DNA of 64,000 nt. It comes from Nageia nagi. Its lineage: Eukaryota > Pinophyta. The stretch is taken from assembly GCA_050084985.1 (NCBI GenBank), contig JBITNC010000001.1, positions 79,236,001 to 79,300,000 of the forward strand, read 5' to 3'. The notes beneath the pieces are model-generated. The model was not told the origin of the DNA. It searched no databases and saw only the letters and a program-made list of their open reading frames with translations. A program made the translations under genes and the position numbers. Positions 11,371 through 22,755 of this stretch are shown in pieces (the first letter of the stretch is position 1; each line of letters begins with the position of its first letter).

Positions 11371-11712
11371 GTTGGTAAGTCATCTGTTGCGGAGAGAAAT
11401 TGGTCTACCTATGGCTTCATCCATAGTCTACAAAAAAATAGACTTACTTCTCGTAGAGCAGAAAAGTTAGTTGCAATGCATAGCTCTCTTCGCCTTTGCG
11501 AGAGAGTTACACCAGAGTATAGGGCTAGTCCAACTACTCGTTGGGACGTTGATCCAATAAAGGCAAGCTAGCTTGAGGCTGATGAGTCGATGTTTGGATT
11601 GTCATTGCATACTCTTCATTTGGAAGATGAAAGCTCAGCAGATGAGGAGGATATGGATACACAACCATTAGCACATGGGCCTATAGAGCCAAAGGGCATA
11701 GACTATAGTTGA
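11371..11712 (+). pseudogene. hAT transposase C-terminal exon (dimerisation region)
   Basis: After a TTTGTAG acceptor the sequence reads SSVAERNWSTYGFIHSLQK and then RAEKLVAMHSSLRLC, the C-terminal hAT dimerisation motif. It continues with TTRWDVDPIKAS, one TAG, and an acidic tail ending in TGA at 11710. The exon continues directly from SQ at 3986, so the two halves belong to one gene with a 7.4-kb intron holding the copia element. The acidic tail (SADEEDMDTQPL) is common after hAT dimerisation domains. Confidence 0.75.
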
Positions 11713-11959
11713 TACTTATTCGACATACTGATGTCCCCTCTATGTATTTGACTCAGTCTTTCAGACCTATGACATTATGATTGTGTTATCAAATTTACCC
11801 TTTTTTTATGATTGTCTTGAAGTTGAATTTCTTAGTTTCTAATTTCAATTCCATGCTTTTATTTGTATACATGATTAAATTTGATAATATAATCATTCAT
11901 CATAATAATAGTGAATTGGAAACGATAAAATCTTAAAATTCTAATAATTTTTACAAGTA

Positions 11960-12046
11960 TTATATTTACCGTTCCCCAAAAAAGACCCTATTTTTTCCCA
12001 TTCCCGAATACACATTTCCCTGTTCCCCGGTCGTGTGGAACACTAA
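11960..12046 (+). mobile_element. Probable right terminal region of the hAT element
   Basis: A C-rich stretch (ccgttcccc... cccattcccg... tttccctgttcccc, ending near gtggaaca) stands out from AT-rich flanks about 250 bp after the transposase stop. A C-rich subterminal end of this kind is plausible for this hAT group. The matching left end would lie left of position 1, so the call rests on position and composition only. Confidence 0.35.
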
Positions 12047-12961
12047 TAATAAGTAATAAATAAGATGAGTGGAGCATGAGTATAGTAGGATTCTTAAAAA
12101 TAAATAAACAAATAATAAATAAGATGAGAGAAGCATAGGAGAATAAGTAAAGGTTTGACTTGGTTTCAGTTAATTAGGATAATCTGTTGTGGTGCATGAT
12201 TAATTAAGGGGAGGTTTGTCAGTAAAATTTATGGCTGTCAACTAATAGAACAGTCAACTAATATAGCGGAATTGCAGATTATTCACACTATATGAAGGAA
12301 CAGTTAGTGGGCAATTACTCAGTCAGATAGTAGATCCCATAATGCATTTAGTGGCTATCTAGTTGGATTCTTCAAGAAGGTTTTGAGGAAGATGAAAAAT
12401 CAACTTATGAATTCAAAAGAAAAAAAAACATTTTTACTCTCATCTGGGAAGCTGGTTGTAGCAGTACGTTAGGCATTAGGGACAGAAATCCTCAATACTC
12501 AGGAAATTCAAGGTCAGAAGTTATGATCAGATCGATTAAAGGAAGCATGTGAATGCAGGCCTGTTTCAGGATCAGGCCAAAACTTTACACGAGCAGATCA
12601 AATTCTCAATTCAGTGTGAAAAAAAGTTGCAGACTGGAGTAGGAACAACACTTCAGTTTTTCAGGAAACATTGTAGTTCGGAGTACTTTGTATTTTGTTT
12701 TTATTGCATGTTTGTTGTGAGAGAAAAATATATAAAAAACCAAAATATTTCTTTGCTGAACAATTTTTGTGTTGTTTCTGCATTTAATTTGGGATATTAT
12801 CATATTACATTTAAAGGGGGTTATTCATCCAAGAAGAGATAAAATCCATCAATTGAATGGCTCTTCTATGAAAAAGTTCAAACCTTTGTAAAGCACAAGC
12901 ATCTTTTTTTTTATCAACTATAAGAAAAGAAATCCATTTAAGAAGCAAAAGACTATATTAC
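12047..12961. other. Non-coding sequence between the hAT element and a MED16 exon
   Basis: AT-rich intron-like sequence, with no coding pattern that I trust on either strand. An open frame at 12549-12842 (plus) has no recognisable motif and is probably chance. The next MED16 exon in the 3' direction is not visible in 1-12961, so this is taken as part of a long downstream MED16 intron. Confidence 0.4.
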
Positions 12962-13557
12962 CTTCAACTATTGCAACAGCTAAGACTGATCCCCCGCGAG
13001 ATGGGTCAAATGCAAGTGCAGATACCCAGATGCCCATGTGGTAGTTGCCGCTGATTGAGCTGCTACTTCAGGACTTACATAGGCAGAAAAATTAGATACT
13101 GGGGAACAGTTGAGTTGAATTGCTTCTATTGTCTCCGTATCAAGCTGTGATTGTGTACTTTTTCCTTCTGTGCATAAATATTCTTGCCAACTGAACAAAT
13201 ATGCAGCCAGTGGTGAAAATCCTGTCCATGATGGAGGGCTGAGAAAGGGTGGCACACCAATTCCTATAGTCACCTTCGCAGCAGCTTGTGTATTATTCCC
13301 AAAACCGGGTGTAACTTCCCAAACTACAACTGTCGATGGATTCACAATTGGAACACCAGCTACAAGCATTGTACCCTCCTCGGTTATAATAGCATCAGCA
13401 GTCATAATGCCACTTGGTCCAGCTCCTAGCAACCCTTTATTTGTAGCAAACCATTTTGGAGCTATGCCAGATTGGCTTGTGGGCCACTCGGACCAACGTA
13501 GCTGAACTGAGCCTGAAGAAAAAACTGAACAAACGCACAGAAAATTTGGCCAGCAGG
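12962..13557 (-). CDS. MED16: MED16 exon (sixth seen), with one-base frameshift
   Basis: Exon of 596 nt between a TTTCTGCAG acceptor and a GTAATA donor. It begins WPNFLCVCSVFSSGSVQL and continues with LLGAGPSGIMTADAI, VPIVNPSTVVVWEVTPG, LAAYLFSWQEYL and NFSAYVSPEVAAQSAATTT, all close to plant MED16 (SFR6), the Mediator tail subunit. After TTTWASG the frame is lost at a CCC run (plus strand 13024-13027). The next frame continues as expected with SALAFDP and GGSVLAVAIVEG up to the donor. Phase counting (2 + 3n + 1) also asks for exactly one more base. It may be a sequencing error in a homopolymer or a true pseudogenising deletion. Confidence 0.9.
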
Positions 13558-14688
13558 CTGCAGAAAGAGTAAAACAAGAACCTTATCAGGTAAGATTCAT
13601 GTCTAACTATAAAAATAAGAAAATAGTAACAAAAGTGAGAATTCATATTAATGTCCTTAAACAACCAAAGGTAGAAAAAGTTACTGTTAAGGAAAAAACC
13701 AGTAAAAATTAAACTACCATCTCACAATATCATAAGGTAGAAATAATGTGGTGCACAAGCTAATGGCCTGATGAAAAGTTTTCAGACAAAAACCAAAGGC
13801 AAAAAATTATGAAAAATAAGAAGTTCAGATAGAAACCTTATAAACCTATAGATTTTCTCTTCGCTTTGAAACCCCACCCACATACACAAATGTGTAACTC
13901 ATGACAGTTAGGAAATAGATATGAAAAATGCAATATCGCAAAGGTTGTCACTGCTGTTACTGATGAATATCACAAATATTGTGTCGTAGAATTAGAAAAG
14001 CTCAATATGGCATAACAGGTAGTGCATAAGAAAATATGGCAGCACAAATAGGCAAATGTCGAGACAATGAATTTCCTTAAAAGGCTATATAAATTCCCAT
14101 GAAAGGCAAATGATATATCTTAAGGCTTTAAAATGTAGAATAAAAACTGTCTAGTAAGGAGATCAGATGAGAAAATAAATAACCAATTGACAATAAATTT
14201 CCAAACAAGCAATATAGCAGATTCGCCAGGTATCTCAAATAGGAAAATTCAAAAGTGTTTCAAAAGTCAAAATCATCTCACAGCAGAAAAACTTTTGACT
14301 CAAACAGAATGCAACAGCTCACACCAGATTAAACTTCTGTGAGAAGTTAAACACATATATGATACTGCACATTGTAAAACATTGACTCTGCACAGAATCA
14401 CTTTAAAGTTGAAACCATAGAACCAATCTCACAATGTGACAGTCAAGGACCTAAGATATAACATGGTCATTAGTGCCAATAGTCAGAACTCAGAAGCAAT
14501 ACACTCCAAATAAGTGAAACCTTGTATGTCAGTTGCAAAAACCTTAAATCATAAACCAGCCCCAGTTTTTCCACCAATTTCTATAATATATTCTCTAGAG
14601 CTGCAATAACGATCTATATATCATCATTAACCTTGCATCAAAGAAAAATATGTGAGATATCGTATAAACAAAAGTAAGCAAATTCTAC

Positions 14689-14779
14689 CTGAAGTTTGAT
14701 GTTGATGCGAAAGATACTTTTCCTCGAACGATGACTTTGAACTTAAGGAAGCAGTTGAACTTGTATTAATCCAACGATA
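14689..14779 (-). CDS. MED16: MED16 exon (fifth seen)
   Basis: Exon of 91 nt between GCTTTCAG and GTAGAA. It encodes YRWINTSSTAS...KSSFEEKYLSHQH, which fits plant MED16 between the WLxGxSP and WPNFLCVCS blocks. It enters in phase 0 from the exon ending MSP and leaves with one base, matching the next exon, which starts with two bases of the split codon. The Ser-rich part is a variable loop in the N-terminal WD-repeat-like region of the protein. Confidence 0.88.
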
Positions 14780-16690
14780 CTGAAAGCAAATATCACAATA
14801 TTGTAAACAAAATAATTTCATTTGTAAAATCATTTTGAAATTTCGCCCTATTTTAAAAGGAAAACAACAATCATTACAAGTATGAAGATAATGCAGTAGC
14901 TGAATACCAAAAAGGTATGCGATTGAACATACAACTTCAAACTGTAAAGCCTGGTGAAATAAAAATCCATCCAAGCAAAGGAGATTCTAAAATTGATTAA
15001 AGTTGGAAATTATTCAAGTATGAGATCCTACATAGTCTGGCATTAATCATTTGAGAAACAGAATTTCAGATACTAAAAACTAAATATTTTTGTCGCAAGT
15101 AGTGATTTCCGTAATGAATCTACGGCCTCAATACATGACTAACTACCACCTCTCTATAACCATCTGCTTAATAAATTAGTATGCATTTAAAAAGATAAAA
15201 ATGTTTTAATGGTCTTTTACACTTTATCATTGATTTAAGTGTGCACGAGTGTCATTTCTCTACAACCATTCCATATTCACATTGAAACATGGGGTTCACA
15301 AAGCACGTAAGCACCTTCAGTTATGGTAGTACTAGACAGAAGGAAAAAGTGAACACATCAACCTTAGGGACTTCCACAAGAACATTCTACTGATTGGCAA
15401 AGCTTTTTGTACAGTAATCTCTTGAGACACTTTTACCAAATTGTTCTTACCTATGACAGATCAGACACTTAAGTACGACAGTTAATATAAAGAGGAATCA
15501 ACTTCAGAACTAACAAATATCACTATTGCTAATAGCTCAAAAAAGACATTTTCTGGAAAAAAAAAATGCAAAATTACCTCTCAGATGAAAAGATGCCACC
15601 TCTAGAGGTTTGCTTCCAATAAAAGTAAAATGAGCACAAAATCATAGTTCACACCTTGAAAAGTTTCTTCAATAACCCATACTGAAAAGTGCATCTTGCC
15701 ATGTACTGGTTTGGGTGAAGAAAAACTGGACACAAACAGAATGCCACTTCGCAGAATATAGCAGGTCTAGAATACATTTCAATACGTACATAAAAAATTG
15801 TTTTTTAGAGGAGAGTCAATCTGCCACATCTTCTAATACCCCCAAATGCTACCAAACAGCAAGTTAATGTAAACAAGAAGGACAATACAAAGTGAAAGAT
15901 CAACTATCTTTTGATGAATACAACTACTCTGCCATCAAAAGGACAGACAGTGGATAGAAAATGTAGTCACAACAGCCTCCCCATTGCACGTAGCTCATTA
16001 CACTGTGAAGAAGAAATAAGGATAGTAAGACTTCAAAATCGACACAAAGGGATGAATGGACACAACAATGGTTCCACACTTCACAAACACATTGCACCAC
16101 ATAAGAGCCCAATACCTATATAGCATGTCAAAAGATCCTTGGAACCATCAGACAACAAGAAATTGTCACAAAATATTATCATCAACACAATAGAAAGCAT
16201 AATCTCCATAAGCAACAAAAATCTAAATGCTAAACCTTAAACAAAGCAGTTTAGCATCAGATAACAAAGGGAATCACAAGGACATTCTCCTGTCTTGGCA
16301 TCATCCGTATGATGCTCATCCATGTTTACAACCAACAAGATACCATTGCATAAATTATAGCCAATGTATGGCATCAAAATGAAAAGAACAAACTTCAGCA
16401 TGGTGCAGAAAAGGCAAAAGAAAGAGGGAAAGGAAATTTATTAATATCCGCAGGTGACTAAAAGCGATTAATGGGATTAGAGAATACACGCATGATATGA
16501 AAGCGAGTAGGGTCTTCAAAGGGGCTGTCCTAAAGCGAGAAAATAAACAACTACATACATTGAGAGGGCCAAAACCTTAAAACACAAAAATACAACAGGA
16601 TAAATCAGGGTTTGGGGTGATCAAAAAACTGACCCCCCTGACCTCATTGGCTCAAAGCATGGGGACAACACTCACGTCTGTGTGGTCTAA
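14780..16690. other. MED16 intron sequence
   Basis: Part of the 3.9-kb intron between the fifth and fourth MED16 exons seen here. No coding pattern or clear transposon was recognised between 14780 and about 16690; the longest open frames show no known motif. Composition is AT-rich. Confidence 0.5.
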
Positions 16691-16699
16691 TGGGGGCTC

Positions 16700-16920
16700 C
16701 CCAACCCTCGTGGTTGAGTCATTGGTGGCATTGTTGGAAGAAAAGTAGGACAAAATCTATCGAGTCCTCAAGAGGTCCTAAGAGTAACACAGGCATTGTC
16801 AAGTACAACATGTGGGATGAGGGTCGTCCTTTGTCTCCTCTTGTGGACTCCCTCAATCTTGGACGCCCGAAAAGAGGAGGTAATGCGATGAACTCCTACT
16901 GAGTGCTGAGAGAAATAAAG
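16700..16920 (+). repeat. Dispersed repeat, copy 1
   Basis: This block aligns by eye with 20030-20230 on the same strand. Shared words include cattgttggaagaaaag / cattgttggagaaaaag, a cctctt...ccctca block and gaagtaat...gagtg near the end. Both copies probably come from the internal region of an LTR retroelement, since the chromodomain fragment lies just downstream of copy 1. No protein could be recognised in it. Confidence 0.45.
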
Positions 16921-17197
16921 GAGAAACTTCCCAAAGACAAAGGCGTCCATAATATAATGGGTGATGCATTGTTGATCATGGTATTGGAAGAAGGTGGTCA
17001 ACAAGCTGTGAGAGTCACACAAAAAACAATGATATCGACCCCATATCTCATTATAAACTGAACTGCAGAAGATGAAGTGCTCCTCAGACTACGTCCCAAG
17101 TGAGCATAAACGGAAAACTCATAAATCCCACACTAGGTGATGATCTATCTCAATCCTCAACTAATGTGAGCAAACTCGAAATTGTCCAAGGAACATA

Positions 17198-17286
17198 ATT
17201 AGGAGTTGGAGTTAGAGTTGCCTCACAGTAGTAAGTTGGTGTAAACTGATATAATTAGGAGTTGGAGTTGCCTCATAGTAGTAAGT
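17198..17286 (+). repeat. Short direct duplication before the chromodomain fragment
   Basis: The phrase aattaggagttggagtt...gcctcayagtagtaagttg occurs twice, at about 17198-17239 and 17251-17286. The second copy leads straight into the chromodomain reading frame. It is a local tandem duplication, probably made after the element inserted. Confidence 0.6.
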
Positions 17287-17562
17287 TGCATGTCTTCCAC
17301 GTGTCATGTCTAAAGAAGGCACTTGCACTGCACATCAGCCCTTTGTCCGAGCTTCCACCACTCGATGAGGAAGGAAAACTAACCTTGATTCCGGAATGCA
17401 TCATAGAGACTAACAAAAGGAAATTGAGATCCCGAATAATCAAAGAGCACTTAGTAAAATGGAAGGATCTTCCTTGAGAAGATGCCACATAGGAAGGGCC
17501 CGAGATACTTACACATCTAGCTCTACCTTGCTTATGGACAAGCAATTTCAAGAGGAGAGGAC
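17262..17562 (+). pseudogene. Ty3/gypsy chromovirus integrase C-terminus and chromodomain
   Basis: The frame reads SKLHVFHVSCLKKAL, then LPPLDEEGKLTLIPECI and then KLRSRIIKEHLVKWKDLP, followed by a stop and, in the same frame, EDAT. This is the usual end of plant chromoviral integrases: the FHVSxLKK motif followed by a chromodomain that in the family binds modified histones and guides insertion. Only the last about 100 codons remain. A purine-rich gaggagaggac precedes the LTR. Upstream integrase, RT and gag are missing. Confidence 0.8.
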
Positions 17563-18303
17563 TGTAAATGTCCCCCTTTTATTGGGTGTTTCCCTTTAGG
17601 AGTGATTTTGCAATTAGGAGTATTTATTTATTTATTGCATGTATAATTAGGCATCATTGTAACTTAGGACAGGCGCCATATGGGTCCTATGGACCAATTG
17701 TGAGCCCCAAGTGGGGCGCCTCCCTCCTATGAGTAATTTAGGAGCATTTAAGTGTCATGTTGATGATCCCAAGGCTCAATGCATGATTAATGGCTAGGTA
17801 CATGGTTTGGTATGATCTCGAGGCACATTTCGGGCACCCAAGCATGACATCACCTTGGAGGGTGTGTCAGCACCCAACCTTGGGCGATTCCTACTTATAT
17901 GGCTAACACAGCATTGGAGAGGCATCATTGAGTATATTTGACATCTTCTATCTTCGGAGTGGCAGCGCCATCTCTTGGGCCTCTAGTTGGACGCAAATCC
18001 AACTTAGAGAAGGAGCTAGTGGGACATAGCCCTCGCTAGAACTTGGCTAAGGACAAAAACCCTTATTCATACCAGCTTTGCACCTTAGATCTAGGGTTTG
18101 AAGGCCTTAGCATTGAGATGTCAGCATTGGAGGAAAGTATGCCCTAGATCTGTTCCATTGAGCCAAACGTCAACCCTCTTGGGCCTATTTGGTTGTATTT
18201 TGCTCCACATTGCTTGATACTGAGACAACGACATTATTTCTCACATTTGGCTTGTGCATGGCATATTTTGTGGTGTGAATGCTTGATCTTGCTTATTTTT
18301 ACA
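17563..18303 (+). mobile_element. Chromovirus 3' LTR
   Basis: It begins TGTAAATGTCCCCC right after the polypurine tract. It shares words with the LTRs at 25082-25866 (minus) and 55042-56200 (plus): a TGTnATGT/TGTGACGTC start, gtggaccaattgtgagccccaa-like text and a gagtatttaattatttattgcatgt stretch. The right end is set near ttttaca at about 18303 by comparison and is uncertain. It is related to, but not the partner of, either other LTR. Confidence 0.6.
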
Positions 18304-18424
18304 TTTGTTGCTTAATTGGCTAATAATTTTGGAAGGAAGAATAGTTTGTCATATTACAGTACAGACCCTTTCAATCCTTGTTTTTATCTTAAGCAAAAAA
18401 AAAATTACTGGATCATGTACCACC

Positions 18425-18660
18425 GTGCTTTATGATTTTTTACATCATTTTATTAGAATAAAAGATTTCTTTCAATCAGAAAATTGATTCTCGTTTTCAA
18501 AAAGTTAAAACAAATCACAATAAATGCAACTTATCACATTGCTGTGCTTTATGATTTTTTACATCATTTTATTAGAATGAAAGATTTCTTTCAATCAGAA
18601 ATTTGATTCTCGCTTTCAAAAAGTTAAAACAAATCCCAATAAATGCAACTTATCACATTG
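18425..18660. repeat. 119-bp tandem duplication
   Basis: The unit gtgctttatgattttttaca...ttatcacattg starts at 18425 and again at 18544. The two copies differ at only a handful of positions by eye. The array ends 25 bases from the donor side of the MED16 exon at 18685-18786, so it lies in the intron just after that exon in transcript order. Confidence 0.9.
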
Positions 18661-18684
18661 GGACGTATTCACTGATAAATATAC

Positions 18685-18786
18685 CGGAGACATTCCAGAA
18701 AGCCATTTAGTCACCACAGGAAGATCTTGACGCCATTCATGCTCGCAATACCAGCGATTCACAGCTCGTGCCAGATTCGCTGGGCC
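18685..18786 (-). CDS. MED16: MED16 exon (fourth seen)
   Basis: Exon of 102 nt (34 codons, phase 0 at both ends) between ATGCCAG and GTATAT. It encodes a conserved MED16 block: WYCEHEWRQDLPVVTKWLSG, then MSP. In Arabidopsis the same place reads CEHEWRQDIAVVTKWLTG. The GPANLARAVNR start corresponds to the Gly-Ser-Ala-Asn-Leu stretch after TQPTQ. MED16 is a tail subunit that links activators for cold, iron and defence responses to RNA polymerase II. Frame and splice sites are intact here. Confidence 0.93.
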
Positions 18787-19186
18787 CTGGCATGTCAAAA
18801 AGATCTAATGTAAAAACTGTCTAAGTAAAATTAGCAAACATAACTAACAATTATTACACAAACTGAATCAAAACCACTTCAAATAAAGGACGTGACAAAG
18901 AAGCTTGTATAAAAATCTAGTCGTTATTATACACCAAATATGAATGCCTTTTGTTCAAGATGAAATAACATATAAACTTTTCAAGCAAATATTATATACA
19001 TTATCCAGCAAAGCATTATAACATGGGGCAACTGGTTCTACATATGATTATCCGATTCTGCATATGAAAATGTTATTCATTCATGACTTTGTTTACAGGA
19101 AGAAGCAAACGAAGTTGAACAGAAAATAGTGATCCTTTGTCGTGTACAATTTAGACACAGGGAAAATCCAAGGTTGAGTTATTTAC

Positions 19187-19299
19187 CTGAGTGGGCTGAC
19201 TCCAGATGTTTACTCTCCCCTTATAATTAGCAACCAGCAAAGCACAAGGGCAGGATATAGGAGACCACTCAATGAATTGTACAAAGTCACAGGGAGAAT
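19187..19299 (-). CDS. MED16: MED16 exon (third seen)
   Basis: Exon of 113 nt between CCTTGCAG and GTAAATAAC. The reading is DSPCDFVQFIEWSPISCPCA, then LLVANYKGRVNIWSQPTQ, very close to plant MED16 (DSPRDxVQFIEWSPTSCPRALLIANFHGR...). The first two bases complete an Asp codon with the last G of the exon at 50546-50634, 31.2 kb upstream. The exon leaves in phase 0. The block belongs to the N-terminal beta-propeller. No stop or frameshift is seen. Confidence 0.93.
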
Positions 19300-19682
19300 C
19301 TGCAAGGAAAGAAAAATGGGTTGGACCAAAAAACATCATATCAAACTCACCCCCAAGGGGTCTACTATCAAACAAAGTTTTGAATGAATTGTACAACCAA
19401 CAGAGTATAAAAAAAGAACATTTATGCAACATAACTGAACAAAAGAAGCAGGCAAGGCAAGTTAAAATCATTTTGTAATGTTCCCTCATTTTCAAAATAG
19501 AAAAGATCATTCCAACACAAATGCATGATACATAATCCGTACTGAGCCTCTGCTGTGCAAGCATGAAAGCACACATCATGCGAAAACAAGCATGCTATCA
19601 CATCTCCATTTTATCTATCTTCCTATTAACTCACTTGTTCACATAATAGAAGTTTACACCCAACTTAACCATTGTTTATCCC

Positions 19683-19858
19683 ACTGCAAATTTGTTTAAT
19701 AGTATTAAATCTATCGATAATGCTTAGGATGTAAGAACTCAAGTCACTTTTACAAACTAAGAAATACAATACTGCAAATTTGTTTAATAGTATTAAATCT
19801 ATTGATAATGCTTAGAATTTAAGAACTCAAGTCACTTTTACAAACTAAGAAATACAAT
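19683..19858. repeat. 88-bp tandem duplication
   Basis: The unit actgcaaatttgtttaatag...gaaatacaat starts at 19683 and repeats at 19771 with very few differences. It is followed by a looser run of aagtacaataca-like words. It lies in the long MED16 intron, about 400 bases from the acceptor of the exon at 19187-19299. Confidence 0.9.
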
Positions 19859-20029
19859 ACAAGAGTACAATAGAAGTACAAGAAACAAACTAAAAAATAT
19901 AATACAGAAGTACAATACAAGGGCTAAACCCTAAAAAAATGCATAATCGAATAGTAAAACAAAATAGTCAAGATCACTTGGGGGAAGAAACTCATTTGAC
20001 CGGATCTCCCCAAGCTGAGGAAATTGTAA

Positions 20030-20230
20030 CTACATCAACATTGTTGGAGAAAAAGAAGGATGTGATCTGCTGAGATCGCAGAGAAATAGGGTCTGCACAT
20101 ACTCGCTCTTTGGTGCATCAGATAGGCGAAGAGAGTCATCTCGCCTCCTCTCACAAGTTCCCTCACCCGAGGAAGCTCGAAAGAAAGAAGTAATCAAATG
20201 GTCACTTGTCGAGTGTTGGGTGTCATATTA
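20030..20230 (+). repeat. Dispersed repeat, copy 2
   Basis: Related by eye to 16700-16920 (see that entry). It lies on the other side of the 18.7 and 19.2 kb MED16 exons, so the two copies arrived separately or the region was duplicated before these pieces decayed. No protein is recognised. Confidence 0.4.
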
Positions 20231-21059
20231 AAGAAGACGTATGTTTGCTCTTAGGAGTCTATTCTTTTTGTAGTGTCTTCTTCACATTCAGCTGTCTTGT
20301 TCACACCGTTATGTTTTAAATTTGACTGAAGCTTGTTTTTTTTTTAAACTTGACCAAACATATGGGGTACACCTAGCCGTCTCTAGTATAACTTGGAATA
20401 CCCCAAACATCTTAGGAATGCCCAAAGATATCCAAGACATCTAGAAGTACCCAAGCCGTTTAGGCTACACCCCAAAGTATCCCAATTGTACCAGGTACAC
20501 CCAAAAGTCTCCCCCCAAGTGTGGGATGTTCTAAGCATTTTCCAAGTTGGGATTCGAAGGTGCAGGGTTTCTAAGGGCCACTACAGGTACCATGGAATAT
20601 AAGATAATTCCAAACTAGTTATAGAACTCAATTAGATCAACAATATTATTTGTCTTCCATATATCCCTTGATCCATACGTGTTGTAGGCTGAATTGACAT
20701 CAACCTATTGGCAACATCAAAATCCATATATGTTGTGAAAATTTCCATGTTACCTTCATCTTTTATGTTTTGTAAATAAACATATATGAAATCTACCAAC
20801 TCATTCTCTTCAAACTCAGCTCCGATGCAAAACTGGCCCCATACTGAAAATGTAGGTGTAGTGACCTCTCTTACCCTTCCAATGGAAACGAATGAGTAAG
20901 GTTCAGGTCTGAAATAAATGAGTCATTGGCAGCCACAATCCAGTCTCTCATCTCTCCAAATTTCTTCCCAAGCATGTGACAACAGTACCCTTTGTTGACA
21001 ACAGTCTTGCCAACATTTGGCAATGAAGAAGGGGTCCAAAAGACACAATATGCACTGTC

Positions 21060-22755
21060 CAAACCAAAGTTGAAACTCGGGAATTACTCGGCCAGAAAAA
21101 ATTTCGTGAGTTCTTGTTAACTCGGAGAGTACTCAAAAAAAACTCGGCAAAAAAAAAAAACACAAACATTTCATGAAAAAATACAAAAACATATTTAAAT
21201 ACGGAATCACATAGCTACAATGATCATTGATTGTTTGTAATCATTAATGATCATCAAAAATAATAAATACAACAATGTATAATTATGGTCACGACTCATG
21301 AGTCATAAGTGTACTAGTGCTACAATAAAAAGTAAATACTACAAACCGAGTCTAGACTCTAATGTATACGACTCTTAAGAGTCTAAGACTCTAAACTACT
21401 AGTGCTACTGTGCTACAATGTCCTCTTTCCCCTCGCCTTCTTATATGTCCTCGGCTTACTCCTCACAACTGGTTGTGGTGAGGAAGAAAGTGGCACATCC
21501 TCATCCTCAATAAGATTCTCAACATTAGGTATGTACTCATCCTCGTATTGATCCTATATGAACATATATGAATCTAATAGTACCAAAGTGTTGATTATGT
21601 TAATATATTTAGAATGTAGAAATACCAATATATATATAATAACATTAAGCTAATAATGTAAAAACGTATTAATATAAAAGATAATTGAACTAATGAAATA
21701 AACATGATAAAATTAAATATTGCTTTTGTAAGAATTGTAGATATTTTAATTTTTAAATTTCACATTTTTCATCAATTTACAACTAATTAAATATTCTCAT
21801 TGACAATTTAAATTTGTACTAAATCAAAATAAAAATACCAAAAATAAAGATCATTCCAAAATTCTACCCAAATATTCATTTGAAAAATTAAATATATAAA
21901 ATAAAGAATATAGTATTAAATACATACGTACCCAAACATTTTCTTTTCCTATTATGAACCTTCAATTCATAATTATAAATTTATGTTGTACTAATATAAC
22001 CTCATAAATTTATGATAGTGCAAAATATTTCAATTAAAGTAACTTTAAGACATATCAAACTAATTTATATCCAACATTATCGTATCCTGCCCAAGGCAAC
22101 ATGTGACGTCCGGCGTTGAATGTAATCATTCAATAAAAAAAAACAAGTAAGATCAAACATTCCAATAAGTATGGGCTTTAGACATGGGGAAATCACTCCT
22201 AAACCCTGGAGAAGCAATATATAGCGAGAAGAAAACACAGCTCTATTTAAGCTTCACTGTAGAATTCGGCATACTTACTGTGAAAGAAGATTCTTTGTGC
22301 CTTCATCTTCCCATATAATTTCGTTCCACCATTTCTGATTTCCTCTAAGCTCCACTAGAGATATAAGTCTATCCAATCCTAAGGGCAATCTCTTCAAACT
22401 CTCACAATGAAATATTCTCAAGCTTTGCAACATGAGCGGAGCCTCCTCTTCCATGTAATCTCACAATCAATTTCAACTTACAAGTAATCAGTGAATTCCG
22501 ACAGATTTTGCAGGATTCTAAGGTGGGGAAATGGGCAAAACTCATCGGATCTGAATTTTGTCACCCTAAAACTTCTATGTTTCACTAGCAGCCGTATTTC
22601 CACCTAGTACTCATGAGTTTTGCCTCGGATTACTCGCTGGAAAACGTTAGAAACTTGCAACAACCAGATTATGGCCCTGGAATACTCGACACCCTTTCAA
22701 TCCGCAATTTCTTGCGAGAATCTGACGATTACCGGCAGATTTTTGAACCAAGGTC
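21060..22755 (-). mobile_element. Possible hAT-like element remnant
   Basis: On the minus strand, 21560-21420 reads NVENLIEDEDVPLSSSPQP and then SKPRTYKKARGKR before a stop, like the acidic and basic tails that follow hAT dimerisation domains. Loosely similar inverted ends (gtccaaaccaaagttgaaac near 21058; the reverse complement of ttgaaccaaggtctaaac near 22743) flank the AT-rich middle. ActCGG-like words cluster near both ends. The middle has no intact transposase. The evidence is thin, and the tail could belong to another protein. Confidence 0.3.

Larger units (their letters stand above)
19300..20390. other. Right end of the 31-kb MED16 intron, no gene
   Basis: Apart from the 88-bp tandem duplication at 19683-19858 and the dispersed repeat at 20030-20230, nothing coding was recognised. 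The minus-strand frame at 19151-19579 is the MED16 exon read through into the intron. Confidence 0.5.

Noticed and set aside
1-12961. Next 3' MED16 exon (YDPDEG / GWRVQRWE block)
   Set aside because: No match was seen on the minus strand; the exon is probably left of the window.
19151-19579. 142-codon minus-strand open frame as a gene of its own
   Set aside because: Only 19187-19299 is conserved (MED16 exon); both ends are intron read-through.
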